NCBI RefSeq assembly: GCF_036320965.1
Contig: NC_092255.1
Coordinates: forward strand, 15,905,063 to 15,969,062
DNA from: Panulirus ornatus
Lineage: Eukaryota > Arthropoda > Malacostraca > Decapoda > Palinuridae
Length of the DNA: 64,000 bases
Direction of reading: 5' to 3'
Part shown: positions 38,601 to 44,735 of the stretch, piece after piece
Layout: each line of letters begins with the position of its first letter
Numbering within the stretch: the first letter of the stretch is position 1
Made by a program: the position numbers and the translations under genes
The notes under the pieces: model-generated
Told to the model about the DNA's origin: nothing
The model's input: only the letters and a program-made list of their open reading frames with translations
The model's database searches: none

Positions 38601-40609
38601 TCACATACCTTCCAGAAGTTAGGTTGAAAGTTGCGAGGATCCAAAACTGTTCAGGTGGAGGTGATGTGGAGGCAGTTTAAAGCTATTTCCTTGGAGGCTG
38701 CCATGGAGGTGTGCAGTACACCATGTACAGGATGTGGAAACAGAGGTACAGCATAATAGAATGAAAATGTAAGAAATTTGAAGGAAGGAAAAAAAATTCA
38801 AAAGCTAGATATGCCAGAAGAGTTATTAATGTTAGACATAAAGAGTAGAATGGAAAGCCCTAGAGGGAAGAGTTAAATGGATGGTGTATATAAATAAAAG
38901 GAAAGCAAAAGATGATCTCAAAGGAAATTAAATGAATCAGAATTTATTCTTTGTATATTACACTAAAGGGGGGAAAGAGGCTTCCCAGATACAGATGAGC
39001 TCACCATTTCCCCTAATCTTAGAATTTTGTGTACTTAAATGCTTTGCGTTAAATCTTAGAGAAACTAGAAATACTAATATTAACAAGTGAATGCAGGATG
39101 TCTCCCTACAACAAAAGCATCATCACTAAATAAACCTAAATTCACCTCACCTATGACAAATGTATCTTCACTGCACCTTCATTCTTATTTCAATAAAAGT
39201 AATATGTACATAACAGTATCTCTCAATCTATCTATCTATATCTCTCAATGTCCCTGAAGCTTTATGGTAGTTGCAAATCATATTCTATGGGAAACCACAG
39301 GTTCTGGGCTGCCTCCTCAAGTTCTGGACTACCTCCATTGGTTCTGGGCCACCCCCATAGGTATCGATCCCACATTCTCAGGTTCAGCTTACTGAAGGCG
39401 GGCCTAGTTGTCCTTGCCCATTGGGTGTAGAGGTGCAGGGGGCATTCCAACCCCTCTACCCAACCTCCCCTCCTGCCTGGGGATATATGCAAAGAGCACA
39501 TCTTCCACCAAAGGTGAGCCCTTCCACCAAAGGTGAGCCTTGCTGTTCCCACCCATGGGTAAGAAGACAGCTAGGAAACCTATATTCTTTTCATATTCGA
39601 CATATTTTCATATCATCCTTGACAAATGCAACTTCACTACACCTTCTACTCTACCAACCTTTGACCTGTCTCAGGTCAAAGGCCAAGGTGCCAAATACAT
39701 CTTAATTCAGGCCTCAATAAATACATCTTCACTACACCCTCAACAACATTGGCCCTTGACCTAAGGCTAAAGCACTAAATGTATCTTAACTTTATCCTTA
39801 ACAATTGCATCTACACTAAACCCACTAGACTGCCTTGACCCATAAGTGTCAGGTAAAAGGCCGGGCTTAAGTAGCTGCTCACTGCAAGCAGTCCAAATCA
39901 CTTTGACTATATAATTCAAACATGAATATTATATCAATACAAATACATATTGGAAAAAATGTAAATACAAACCTGAATGAAAGCACAGTCAGAGGCCTAT
40001 AAGATTTGTGACTTGATGGATGAGTCAGCCGGGTTCCCCAAAAGTCATTGTGAAATAGGTTACCAAGGGGAGTCTCACTTCTAATGTCATTGTTATTAAC
40101 AATTGCTTCAGAATCATCAAAGACAAATTCTCCTGAGAGAGAATTCACAAAACAGATACAAGCACAAATACCAACTATACAGGCTGCAATTGGGTATGGA
40201 AGCTCTGGAACAAGAAAACATATCAAATCAATGACCAGTTAAAACCTTACCAGAAATCTTGATAACAACTTTAAGTCTTGATTTTTAGTGAAGAGGGTTT
40301 ACTCCCTACAAGAAAAATGAGTTCAAATACAGTATAGCATTAAAAGATATTAAAGAGAAATTATTCCTGTGACATTCTCTTATCACAAGCCAACTTATTT
40401 GGCACTACATCTAATGAAAAAAAAATCTAGTAAAAATACAGAAAATTTTAACCATGCATAGTTTTACCTGGTGCAGGAATGTCTTGATCCCAAGAGCTTG
40501 GAGCATTTTGCCTGGCTTTGGATGTTGAATGTCCCCTTTCAGTGTAATCTTTTTCCTTCAACCTGCTGTGTTCCCCATCCCAGGTGCAGCACCAGCCACC
40601 ATATACCAT
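9037..40609 (-). CDS. TMTC4: TMTC4-type protein O-mannosyltransferase (partial, 8 coding exons)
   Basis: The exons, in transcript order, are 40609-40468, 40204-39973, 37120-36940, 31195-31068, 17153-17054, 15441-15324, 12115-11961 and 9242-9037. All junctions are GT-AG and phases agree, giving 1262 nt (420 codons plus 2 nt). TMTC proteins are multi-pass ER membrane enzymes that add O-mannose to cadherin-type domains, with a membrane half followed by TPR repeats. Seen here are [12 protein letters not shown] (about residues 74-85), [13 protein letters not shown], the HAVNIVLH and THPVHTEA blocks, [29 protein letters not shown] and LCFDWSMGC, which match TMTC4 better than TMTC1-3 as I recall them. 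The FDD acidic motif fits the GT-C catalytic loop. The start ATG has a strong context (GGCACCATGG) and an in-frame TAA nine bases upstream. The TPR half and stop lie left of the window. The exons are intact while the introns are full of LINEs. Confidence 0.93.
9243..10194. other. TMTC4 intron, no feature seen
   Basis: Non-coding, mixed composition. Open frames are short and have no family resemblance, and I see no mobile-element signature before about 10195. Confidence 0.5.
10195..10550 (+). mobile_element. Old RTE-like LINE fragment, RT C-terminus and 3' UTR start
   Basis: Decayed match to the last 55 or so RT codons (GATAAAGAATATATATGTATC, i.e. KRIYVS; then the [19 protein letters not shown] and DVVYWG blocks) followed by the UTR start (TGTCAATGGTTTGAACC, AACCAAGGAAAGG). 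It ends near the first hairpin module at 10545. Many substitutions and stops make it an old copy. Confidence 0.75.
11140..11850 (+). pseudogene. pogo/Tigger-type DDE transposase relic
   Basis: An open segment at 11215-11350 reads [23 protein letters not shown] and [10 protein letters not shown]. This is the start of the DDE_1 catalytic domain of Tigger/jerky-like transposases, with the first catalytic Asp in FNVDE. It is followed, after a stop at 11348-11350 and frame changes, by the [11 protein letters not shown] block at about 11375-11410. About 11775-11845 reads like a Tigger-type terminal region (CAACTTACAACTC, GCTTGCAAC, TTGCAAGTC). Clearly dead. The left terminus was not identified. Confidence 0.65.
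11961..12115 (-). CDS. TMTC4: TMTC4 coding exon 7
   Basis: The acceptor is TTCTCTTGTAG/GT and the donor TTTCGA/GTGAGTATT. It encodes a membrane helix ([18 protein letters not shown]) followed by [20 protein letters not shown], which corresponds to the strongly conserved VDNPASF.DS block of TMTC4. Confidence 0.95.
12116..12880. other. TMTC4 intron, no clear feature
   Basis: Non-coding. Part of it (about 12440-12880) may be the 5' region of the degenerate CR1/L2-like LINE that follows, but I cannot identify a domain in it. Confidence 0.35.
12881..14600 (+). pseudogene. Decayed CR1/L2-like LINE relic
   Basis: Family order is visible despite stops. The endonuclease C-terminus is at about 13275-13385 ([13 protein letters not shown], then [11 protein letters not shown], matching the IFTN...LG.SDH pattern). 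The spacer is at about 13590-13740 (EMEFQ and WIPLATKKK blocks). An RT entry region is at about 14430-14560 ([20 protein letters not shown], then LRKGQ, matching SVVCK.LE.IIR and GFRKG). Only a few dozen codons in a row are readable, so this is an ancient copy. It differs from the dominant RTE-like family and resembles the CR1-like copy at 58.7-61.0 kb. Confidence 0.55.
13836..14071. repeat. 118-bp tandem duplication inside the LINE relic
   Basis: Two adjacent copies with a period of 118 bp, both containing GAACAAGGCAACA, then TCTAAAACTTTTC and AATCATAAGGAGTTAAC (at 13937 and 14055). The copies differ by small indels and substitutions, so the duplication is not recent. Confidence 0.75.
14601..15323. 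other. TMTC4 intron, nothing recognised
   Basis: G/T-rich until about 15070, then A/T-rich. No gene, family match or tandem structure was seen. Confidence 0.4.
15324..15441 (-). CDS. TMTC4: TMTC4 coding exon 6
   Basis: The acceptor is TTATTTTCCAG/GG and the donor CTACCAG/GTATGG. It encodes [20 protein letters not shown] and a following loop ([13 protein letters not shown]), the position of the NA.FDILV segment in vertebrate TMTC4. Phase 1 at the end. Confidence 0.88.
15721..16230. repeat. Foldback repeat, three units with one inverted
   Basis: A unit containing GAGCCT.A..GAATGAGATGA and GGGTATTCTATTACTT lies at 15721-15760. Its inverted copy is at 15805-15844 (AAGTAATAGGATACCC and CATCTCATCAGGCTC). 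A third, direct copy is at 16126-16171. The flank ATGCTA(G/T)CTGCTGGTATTTT also recurs (inverted at about 15845-15870, direct at about 16105). It could be a foldback DNA transposon or an inverted pair of a short interspersed repeat; no coding capacity. Confidence 0.55.
16260..16860 (-). pseudogene. Old RTE-like LINE fragment, endonuclease part
   Basis: On the minus strand this is the first half of the endonuclease with part of the 5' UTR: TGGGTGTCTGAATGTGCATG region at about 16810, the LSETKL-type start, the WVIIG.YAP region at about 16500, and the GDLNAK region at about 16400. About 20 bp (ATAAATGCCCCATCA) are duplicated at 16380-16410. Heavily substituted. Confidence 0.65.
17054..17153 (-). 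CDS. TMTC4: TMTC4 coding exon 5
   Basis: It encodes [20 protein letters not shown] followed by the CKEVGITAL block that matches CKEQGIT in TMTC4 homologues. The donor is GCACTG/GTATGTATT. The acceptor TTTTGCAG is followed by a second CAG (GCAGCAG), so a one-residue NAGNAG alternative (start 17153 or 17150) is possible. It is separated from the previous exon by a 13.9-kb intron packed with LINE copies. Confidence 0.92.
17640..17861 (-). mobile_element. RTE-like LINE, inverted 5' segment of a 5'-inverted copy
   Basis: The minus strand encodes the RT C-terminal block from [16 protein letters not shown] down to the VSEVGG-like position near 17655. It is joined head-to-head to the plus-strand continuation of the same block at 17862. 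The segment belongs immediately upstream of the plus part in element order. Confidence 0.8.
17862..18370 (+). mobile_element. RTE-like LINE, 3' segment of a 5'-inverted copy
   Basis: It starts at the (Q)[16 protein letters not shown] position, then carries the 3' UTR with the TATG microsatellite at 18125-18230 and the end hairpin at 18258-18290 (degenerate). A second hairpin-like CTAACCTCGCTGTCGCAGG follows at about 18328, then an AAATAAATAATAAG tail. The first UTR hairpin module is deleted here. Confidence 0.8.
18385..20588 (+). pseudogene. RTE-like LINE with intact 5' end and internal deletion
   Basis: This is the best 5' end in the window. It begins near ATATCCCTAGGGATACGG (18390), followed by the 5' UTR (GAAAGAATACTTC, GTCGCAGAAGGCGACTAAAG) and the endonuclease from about 18590 ([17 protein letters not shown]). 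The endonuclease then runs through [19 protein letters not shown] (18874-19065 frame) and [20 protein letters not shown] (19189-19422), the linker ([20 protein letters not shown]), and the RT fingers ([41 protein letters not shown]). At about 20394 it jumps from the start of the RT palm to the C-terminal GVKKIL block, removing about 1.0 kb including FADD. It ends in the 3' UTR at about 20588. Several stops and frameshifts. Confidence 0.88.
20604..22537 (+). mobile_element. RTE-like LINE, best-preserved RT, 5' truncated
   Basis: It starts at the GLDGIAVE position of the RT. One frame runs to the stop at 22081, interrupted only by TAA at 20954-20956. The encoded RT has [64 protein letters not shown] (first catalytic Asp), [31 protein letters not shown] (the FADD box), [23 protein letters not shown], and the C-terminal KWFGHMERM...GRPNWRWK domain. 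The complete 3' UTR with both hairpin modules ends at 22537. Both edges lie in GTATATATATAC sequence, compatible with a target-site duplication. It looks like the progenitor type of the younger short-UTR copies. Confidence 0.9.
22546..25352 (-). pseudogene. RTE-like LINE, full-span minus copy with several internal deletions
   Basis: It runs from the tail hairpin at 22560-22600 to the 5' UTR start at about 25352. Seen are the 3' UTR with microsatellite (twice, at 22625-22790 and 23555-23750, so a second partial 3' end is embedded with RT C-terminal sequence at 22985-23530), the RT (one 328-codon frame at 23947-24933 that reads through three deletions), a 22-bp palindrome at 24951-24972 where RT is joined to endonuclease, then endonuclease and 5' UTR remnants with another deletion at about 25097. 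The mixed structure suggests two minus copies, one inserted in the other. Confidence 0.8.
25362..28260 (+). pseudogene. RTE-like LINE, near full-length plus copy (left part)
   Basis: It starts within the endonuclease (GATCATGAGGCAGGTGTTTT) and continues through [18 protein letters not shown] and the SDH-type block (here [10 protein letters not shown], Ser changed to Phe), the linker, and the RT from about 26486 ([16 protein letters not shown]). The MDLYVA(L/F)M block is frameshifted at about 26885. [19 protein letters not shown] is partly damaged at 27055, and [14 protein letters not shown] carries Phe to Leu in the FADD box. The C-terminal block runs to about 27950. The 3' UTR is interrupted at 28260 by a younger insertion and resumes at 29652. 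Confidence 0.87.
28261..29651 (+). mobile_element. RTE-like LINE, young subfamily, nested insertion with target duplication
   Basis: This 5'-truncated copy starts at GGTAGAGGATGTGTGG ([10 protein letters not shown]). Its frame stays open to the stop at 29437-29439, so about 390 RT codons are intact, including [10 protein letters not shown] and the C-terminal block. The short 3' UTR (deletion at CATGGAAAG/CTGTGTAGG, 29495) has the end hairpin at 29587-29620 and a poly(A) run of about 29 residues. Flanks carry the same ATCTGAGT at 28253-28260 and 29652-29659. The target is the microsatellite in the 3' UTR of the older LINE. Confidence 0.92.
29652..29822 (+). mobile_element. RTE-like LINE, right part of the interrupted copy
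   Basis: Continuation of the UTR of the 25362-28260 copy after the nested insertion: TATG microsatellite, GGGTTGAGCCATTC, the end hairpin (29768-29800, slightly degenerate), and an (ATA)n tail at 29803-29822. Confidence 0.88.
29823..31067. other. TMTC4 intron with a small non-LTR zinc-finger relic
   Basis: At about 30385-30470 the plus strand reads [20 protein letters not shown], the C-terminal cysteine-histidine motif found near the end of Jockey/I-type LINE proteins (CPRC...EHLLL.CP). It is out of context and short, so it is an old fragment. The rest of this interval shows nothing I recognise. Confidence 0.45.
31068..31195 (-). CDS. TMTC4: TMTC4 coding exon 4
   Basis: The acceptor is TTCACATAG/GTATC and the donor TATTATTG/GTAAGTA. 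It begins [20 protein letters not shown], continuing the [19 protein letters not shown] signature of the family, and ends with a hydrophilic loop ([14 protein letters not shown]). It contains one membrane helix. Phase 2 at the 3' end. Confidence 0.95.
31196..31680. other. TMTC4 intron, nothing recognised
   Basis: Unique-looking A/T-rich sequence between a TMTC4 exon and the next LINE fragment. No gene or repeat seen. Confidence 0.4.
31685..32912 (+). pseudogene. RTE-like LINE, 5' truncated, moderately decayed
   Basis: It begins at the GVVR(K/E)VNAR position of the RT and includes a degraded FADD region (TTTGCCGATGATCCAG at about 31784), [23 protein letters not shown]-type and KWF.HMERMSE blocks, then the UTR with the first hairpin module (32710-32745) and TATG microsatellite (32800-32895). 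It is truncated at 32912 by the next LINE piece. Several frameshifts. Confidence 0.82.
32913..33476 (+). pseudogene. RTE-like LINE, linker and RT fingers, with internal deletion
   Basis: It starts at [12 protein letters not shown], continues through [20 protein letters not shown], the [12 protein letters not shown] block and [17 protein letters not shown], then at about 33424 jumps from EKYLEKQM to [17 protein letters not shown]. It ends at 33476, where it meets minus-strand 3' UTR sequence. It carries a stop at 33256 (TTTGTAGAG for TTGTTGAG). Confidence 0.8.
33477..34622 (-). pseudogene. RTE-like LINE, minus fragment (RT middle to 3' UTR)
   Basis: On the minus strand it reads from the [20 protein letters not shown] position (34622) through the [12 protein letters not shown] block, [24 protein letters not shown]-type, [18 protein letters not shown] and the UTR with the first hairpin (33545-33575). 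It stops inside the microsatellite at 33477; the end hairpin and tail are missing. Frame damage at several points (for example ITVICGV insertion near 34065). Confidence 0.8.
34640..34750 (+). mobile_element. RTE-like LINE fragment, endonuclease-RT linker
   Basis: About 110 bp match the linker ([27 protein letters not shown]). Short, flanked by unrelated sequence on the right and by a minus LINE on the left. Confidence 0.6.
34815..35610 (-). pseudogene. Older RTE-like LINE fragment, minus
   Basis: It reads on the minus strand from the [14 protein letters not shown] position (about 35570; conserved FRYLGVDL frameshifted) through [30 protein letters not shown] and GWSEIFF, into a UTR (CCATGAAAATGATTATGGGG) that ends near 34815. 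More diverged than neighbours, representing an older subfamily. Confidence 0.65.
35685..36793 (-). mobile_element. RTE-like LINE, young subfamily, in a TMTC4 intron
   Basis: The minus frame is open from the 5' truncation point ([12 protein letters not shown], 36792) to the stop near 35893: 299 codons with [16 protein letters not shown] intact. The short 3' UTR carries the subfamily deletion and the end hairpin (35706-35742), and a poly(A) of about 22 sits at the left edge (poly(T) on the plus strand, 35684-35705). AAAATAT flanks both sides (35678-35684, 36794-36800). It sits 146 bp downstream of the TMTC4 exon 3 donor, in the same orientation as the gene. Confidence 0.92.
36940..37120 (-). 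CDS. TMTC4: TMTC4 coding exon 3
   Basis: The acceptor is CTCTCCACAG/AC and the donor GAAGCT/GTAAGTAAAAG. It encodes [20 protein letters not shown], then [17 protein letters not shown] and the [13 protein letters not shown] motif typical of TMTC membrane helices. The frame joins the previous exon through a split Arg codon (AG/A). Confidence 0.95.
37121..39100. other. TMTC4 intron, nothing clearly identified
   Basis: No gene or known repeat family seen. At about 37755-37800 the plus strand reads [15 protein letters not shown], resembling the DMSKAFD.VPH block of CR1/Jockey reverse transcriptases. It is isolated and may be a LINE remnant. Confidence 0.35.
39110..39870. repeat. Degenerate tandem (satellite-like) tract with an exact 19-bp duplication
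   Basis: Phrases such as ACATCTTCACTACACC, CCTTGACCT, AAGGC.AA..CACTAAAT and CTTAACAATTGCATC recur with spacing of about 80-95 bp between 39600 and 39870 and more weakly from 39150. In the G/C-rich middle, CTTCCACCAAAGGTGAGCC is repeated exactly in tandem at 39502-39520 and 39521-39539. Non-coding; intron of TMTC4. Confidence 0.5.
39973..40204 (-). CDS. TMTC4: TMTC4 coding exon 2 (TM1 and catalytic FDD loop)
   Basis: The first transmembrane helix (about residues 52-70: [19 protein letters not shown]) is followed by the luminal loop with [20 protein letters not shown], the FWGTRL block and [13 protein letters not shown]. The acceptor is CTTGTTCCAG/AG and the donor TTCAG/GTTTGT. This is the most diagnostic exon for TMTC4. 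Confidence 0.95.
40468..40609 (-). CDS. TMTC4: TMTC4 coding exon 1 (start codon, N-terminal tail)
   Basis: It encodes 47 residues plus one base. The segment is hydrophilic (cytoplasmic tail type), starts [12 protein letters not shown] and ends SWDQDIPAP. The exon itself begins at 40623 with an AG acceptor; the donor is CACCAG/GTAAAAC. The N-terminus of this family is poorly conserved, so the start rests on the Kozak match, the upstream in-frame TAA at 40618-40616, and in-frame joining to the conserved next exon. Confidence 0.8.
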
Positions 40610-41902
40610 GGTGCCTTACCCAGCTGTAAAATATATAGTTCAGTTGATGAAGGGTATAGCTTCAGTTTGAAAGCTCAAATCATATAAAAACTGTTGCTAG
40701 ACTTGGAGGATATGTAACAAGGCACTGCTTAACATGAATAAGAGTAAACTAAATCATTAGGCTCTGGTTGCTTTATATCATGTAAAATCATACTTTAAAA
40801 ACCTTTACGATCATTTCTGCTCCATGGGCTGTGTTTGTGCCTATTACAGTATAAAAAAAACAACTATTTCTCATGGCTCTTGAATCTCCTGACTCAAAAC
40901 ATAACTGGCTTCAAATTTCTTTAACTTCTATTTCATTGCTTTTATGTTTTGAATATTTCCCTTTTACATCATGTAAGTATGTATAGTTCTTTGGCAACTT
41001 GACCTCCTGCCATGAACCACTATTCTCTTCATGTCCACGCATTGAAATCCTGCTAAAACCAGTGAGCTGTGGACGAAAATGTAGCAAAAGAGGTATATGA
41101 CCTGTGCATTATATGCAACAAAAAGTATAAAATTTGTAATTTATCAGTTGGGGCATCATCAGTGAATTTCCTCCCAAAAATCACGAAAGAAAACGATGAT
41201 TATCGTACACTGATGTGATGTGCACATAAATGCAGGACAGGCTGTATTGCCAATTCCATTTAATAATCTGTTAATTTGTGTAACCACTTTTGTGCTGGTG
41301 TATGTATAAAACGTTTTATATACATTAAGAAATAATTAACAAAAGTAATTTAATCAAGGTATTTCATGAAGCAAAAGGTACCGGTAAGTTTTGGTTAGAT
41401 CATCTTTTCTTCACACCTTTGCCTTTATATGCACGCATATACAAGCATTCACATTTGTATTTTCAATGCCCTTTCTATAATACTGTCATCGTATGGGACC
41501 CCTGAACCTTGACATAGCTTAGGGCCTCAGCATATAAAAATCCGGCCCTGCTGAAACCCCGACATCATTATAAGATTCAACGTCTAAGAGACAGTTCAAT
41601 AGTTACAACACATTATCTGAATAAAATACATCCCACAGATACTTCAAAACACTGGGTAATGCTTGTGTACCTTGTATCAGCCAGCAGCAGGTAAGGAGAG
41701 GTGGTGGATTTGGGATAACATCTCCAGACTGCTTAGGAGGCTCTCCAGCTCCTAACTCTGGTCTTTGTTCCTCCTGGTGGTTGAATCTTAACACCGTAAT
41801 AACAACCTAAAGTCATTTCACTCTTCTCCTGTTCCCTATCAAAGAGATATTATTCCCGTACGTCGTGTATCTAAAGAGTGAAGATGATGAGAATGACTTA
41901 CC

Positions 41903-42000
41903 CATCACCGGCAATGGCACTTGTTTACATTTGTCGTCTGTCACTGCAGCGCATTCATCATCTCAGCTGACATATGGGACACTCCGATTCCTCAGGTATC
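41903..42000 (-). promoter_or_regulatory. Probable untranslated first exon and promoter area of TMTC4
   Basis: On the minus strand a good donor (GATGG, then GTAAGTC) ends an exon at 41903-41902. The first coding exon has an acceptor TTTTACAG just before 40623, only 14 nt upstream of the ATG, so a separate 5' UTR exon is needed. The right-hand boundary is a guess; no clear TATA box was seen. An alternative or extra 5' exon could lie at about 41666-41773 (acceptor-like CAACCACCAG, donor-like ATACAAGGTAC). Confidence 0.4.
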
Positions 42001-43240
42001 CCGCAAATCTGTCTACGTGATACTTTTTGTGTATGATAATCATTCTGTATATATGAATAAACTTTTCTGTAACTGATGAATCTTAACGAACAAGTTTTTC
42101 TGCAAAGTTATCAATTTGTTCTACATTATAAGTAATACATTCGGATTTTTCCATGCACAGATTATCCTTTTTTTCATTCGCCAACTTGTACGGCTAATAT
42201 TGCTTTCTAAATCTAAAAACTATATTTTTTCAACTCTTCTTGTATAGCTGAAATGAACAAAACATGAGCTATCATAGAGCACAGATCCTGAGGGAAAAAA
42301 AATAACGCACGGCTTCGTAATATATGGACCCGAAATCCTGATATTTAATATCAAAGCTTATCTGATAGAAAAGCATCATGATACAGTAAGGTATGCTTAA
42401 GATTCTATACAGAACGTAGCAAAGTATTTTATTCTATAAATGTTGCGCAGTATGCCAAAAGATGATTAATACGATGCACAATGCAAATATGTGGAGGCTA
42501 CTCTAAGTGCATTCCATAATGCTCGGCTCGCATGACCTTCGCACAAGAAACCTCACCAGGGTGCCTCTGCTTTTTATATCGAGTTAGGACCATATTTGAT
42601 ATGGGATAAATGGTCATCGTTAGAATACCTCTACTCTGCTTTATACAGTTAAGCTCCCGAATAGTTATCCATATATGACTCCAACCTTAATGAGAACTGC
42701 TGTAGGTGAGAAATATGGAAAGACTTTGGTAACTATATAGCCTTCAGTGGACGTATGTGTTACACATTTTATTTTTCTCTCACACATTGACATATTTCTT
42801 TCCTCTGGTAATTACTTCTCACTGAATGTAAACGTGTATGGTTTCCACCGCGGGAGACAGAGGAGAGAAGGGTTGGGCAAGGGCATCGGGCAGGTGCCTG
42901 TAGGTGAATACAGGGGGCTCATTTGCATCTGCTTATCTACTCTTTATGGTGGCTGTAATCAAGGGAGGATCCAAGCGTCTGGTGGGAGGGGTGTAGTCTA
43001 GGTTGTGCGAGGAGACCAGACGACAGTTTGAAGATACTTTTACTACATGTAATGACCATGAATAAACGGATAACCAGTGCATCATTTGTTAGTATAACGT
43101 AAAATGAGATGTAGTATTGCTTTTTTGCCACTAAAATTATGAACTGAATGAGTTTCACGTAAGATTGAAAATAAAAAGACAGGGGATCGGCATTTGCAGG
43201 GCGCATTTGCAGAGCACTGATGATTTAAAGGACAGTTTCA
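42001..43240. other. Intergenic, nothing recognised
   Basis: Between the TMTC4 5' end and an old LINE. Open frames are short (for example 42747-43001) and show no family features. A/T-rich apart from a purine-rich stretch at 42845-43010. Confidence 0.4.
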
Positions 43241-43244
43241 TGTC

Positions 43245-44165
43245 AAAAGGAATAGAATGCAAGATCCTTCGCGCGGAACCAGTCTCTTACCCCTCCCTCC
43301 TCCTTCCCCCTCAGCCCTACTCGTACACATGCTTTACTTTCCGGGTAAAAACTCCTCTGCATGTGGCTACAATAGTTCCACACTATATATTCGTAACACA
43401 TTTTACGAAGCATCTCTGCCAACTCTACGAAACGCTTTCTCCGACTCCATAAACGTAGCTTAAAAAAAAAAATCCATTTTTCTCCATATATATCGCACAC
43501 AAACTTTTATGAACAAACTTCTGATGCAAGCATACTCCTAAAGTCACATTGCTCCTCCCAGATCGAATGCTCTTTTCATTACACCACCCTCTCAATCACC
43601 ACTATCCTATAAGCCTTACTCGGTATGCCCATCGGTCTGATATTTGTAATTTGAGCATTCATTTCAGTCCCTACTGCCTATGTATAACAACACCATATAG
43701 AGATACTTACTGTCCCAGGCACCTCAATTCGAGCCATACATATACTGAAATTTTTTACCAATTAATCAATAATGCTGTCACAACCTGTTTTGAGAAACTC
43801 CCCTGTAATCCTATCCATTTCTGCTGTTCAGCAACATTTCATCTTACGCTAATTTTTGAACAAACCACTTGCCACAAGTCTCTCGCCTCTCGTACCATCT
43901 TGTCCCGAACACCTCACATCTGCCACCTTATCATCTGAAACAACGAAATCCATCAAAATATTCACTGTCTCCGTCTCACCTCTTTTATGCCAGTTACCAG
44001 TTCCCCATGTTATCCTCGCCGATGTTTCTGTTTGTCCTGCCTCCTCACGTTAAAGTATACCACCCTCAACATCCATTTAACTCTTTGCCTTTAAATCACC
44101 CATCAATAAGACTCCATCCCCAGCATGAAAATCATGTAAGCATTTTCTCAGCTACCCGATTAAAA
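43245..44165 (-). pseudogene. Ancient RTE-like LINE fragment
   Basis: Minus-strand matches to the RT palm (KACVRVG at about 43310, the LYGVWN-type IYG region at about 43390, the MDLYV area at about 43470), to the fingers (SIWEEQCDFRSMLASE at about 43545, near the [12 protein letters not shown] position), and to the linker and endonuclease end (about 43850-44120). Heavily mutated. A poly(T) of 9 residues interrupts it on the minus strand at 43463. Confidence 0.6.
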
Positions 44166-44735
44166 TTTTTAACAATTTGTTTTGTGAGATAAAAAAGAAA
44201 CTCGTCTACTATTCACTTATACTAATATTTTGCTGTTATCAGTTGCATTACCACTTCTACGACACAATTTTGATCAAGTAAGTCTTTTACTTTGTCTTTA
44301 AGGTTTAAATGAATTTAAGTTTAGCTTAACTCTTTAACAGTTTATAATTACAATATATGTTTTTATATCCACTGTATGTACATTTTTAATCAAGTCCATT
44401 GTATACATCCAGTACATTTTTCTTTATAGGACAAATATCATTTGGATTATAGTTTTGTTCGAAATATACTATTGGCTAATTTGTAGAAGGATTAAATAAA
44501 GATTTTGGCAGTATGTCTTGATCTGTAGTAGTTCCTCCAGTTCTAGGTAGTAATCTGCAGGGCCTGCAGAATCTGAGACTGAGTAGTGGTATGACTATGA
44601 AGTAAAATTTTACTATTGAACCAAATATATTGAATTTGCTTCTGTAAAAGATACCACTTAGTACAAATAAAACTTAATGCTCTTATTGAAAAGTGTTACT
44701 ACTTTATTTTAGGTAATTTTAAGAAGACATGGAAA
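44166..44735. other. Intergenic, nothing recognised
   Basis: A/T-rich; no coding or repeat feature seen. Confidence 0.4.

Noticed and set aside
39262..39552. Open frame in G/C-rich intron sequence
   Set aside because: No family resemblance, inside a TMTC4 intron and a degenerate tandem tract; both strands are open by composition.
41603..41794. 63-codon frame near the TMTC4 5' end
   Set aside because: Too short and without a recognisable domain. At most it could be part of an alternative untranslated exon, so it was not called as a gene.
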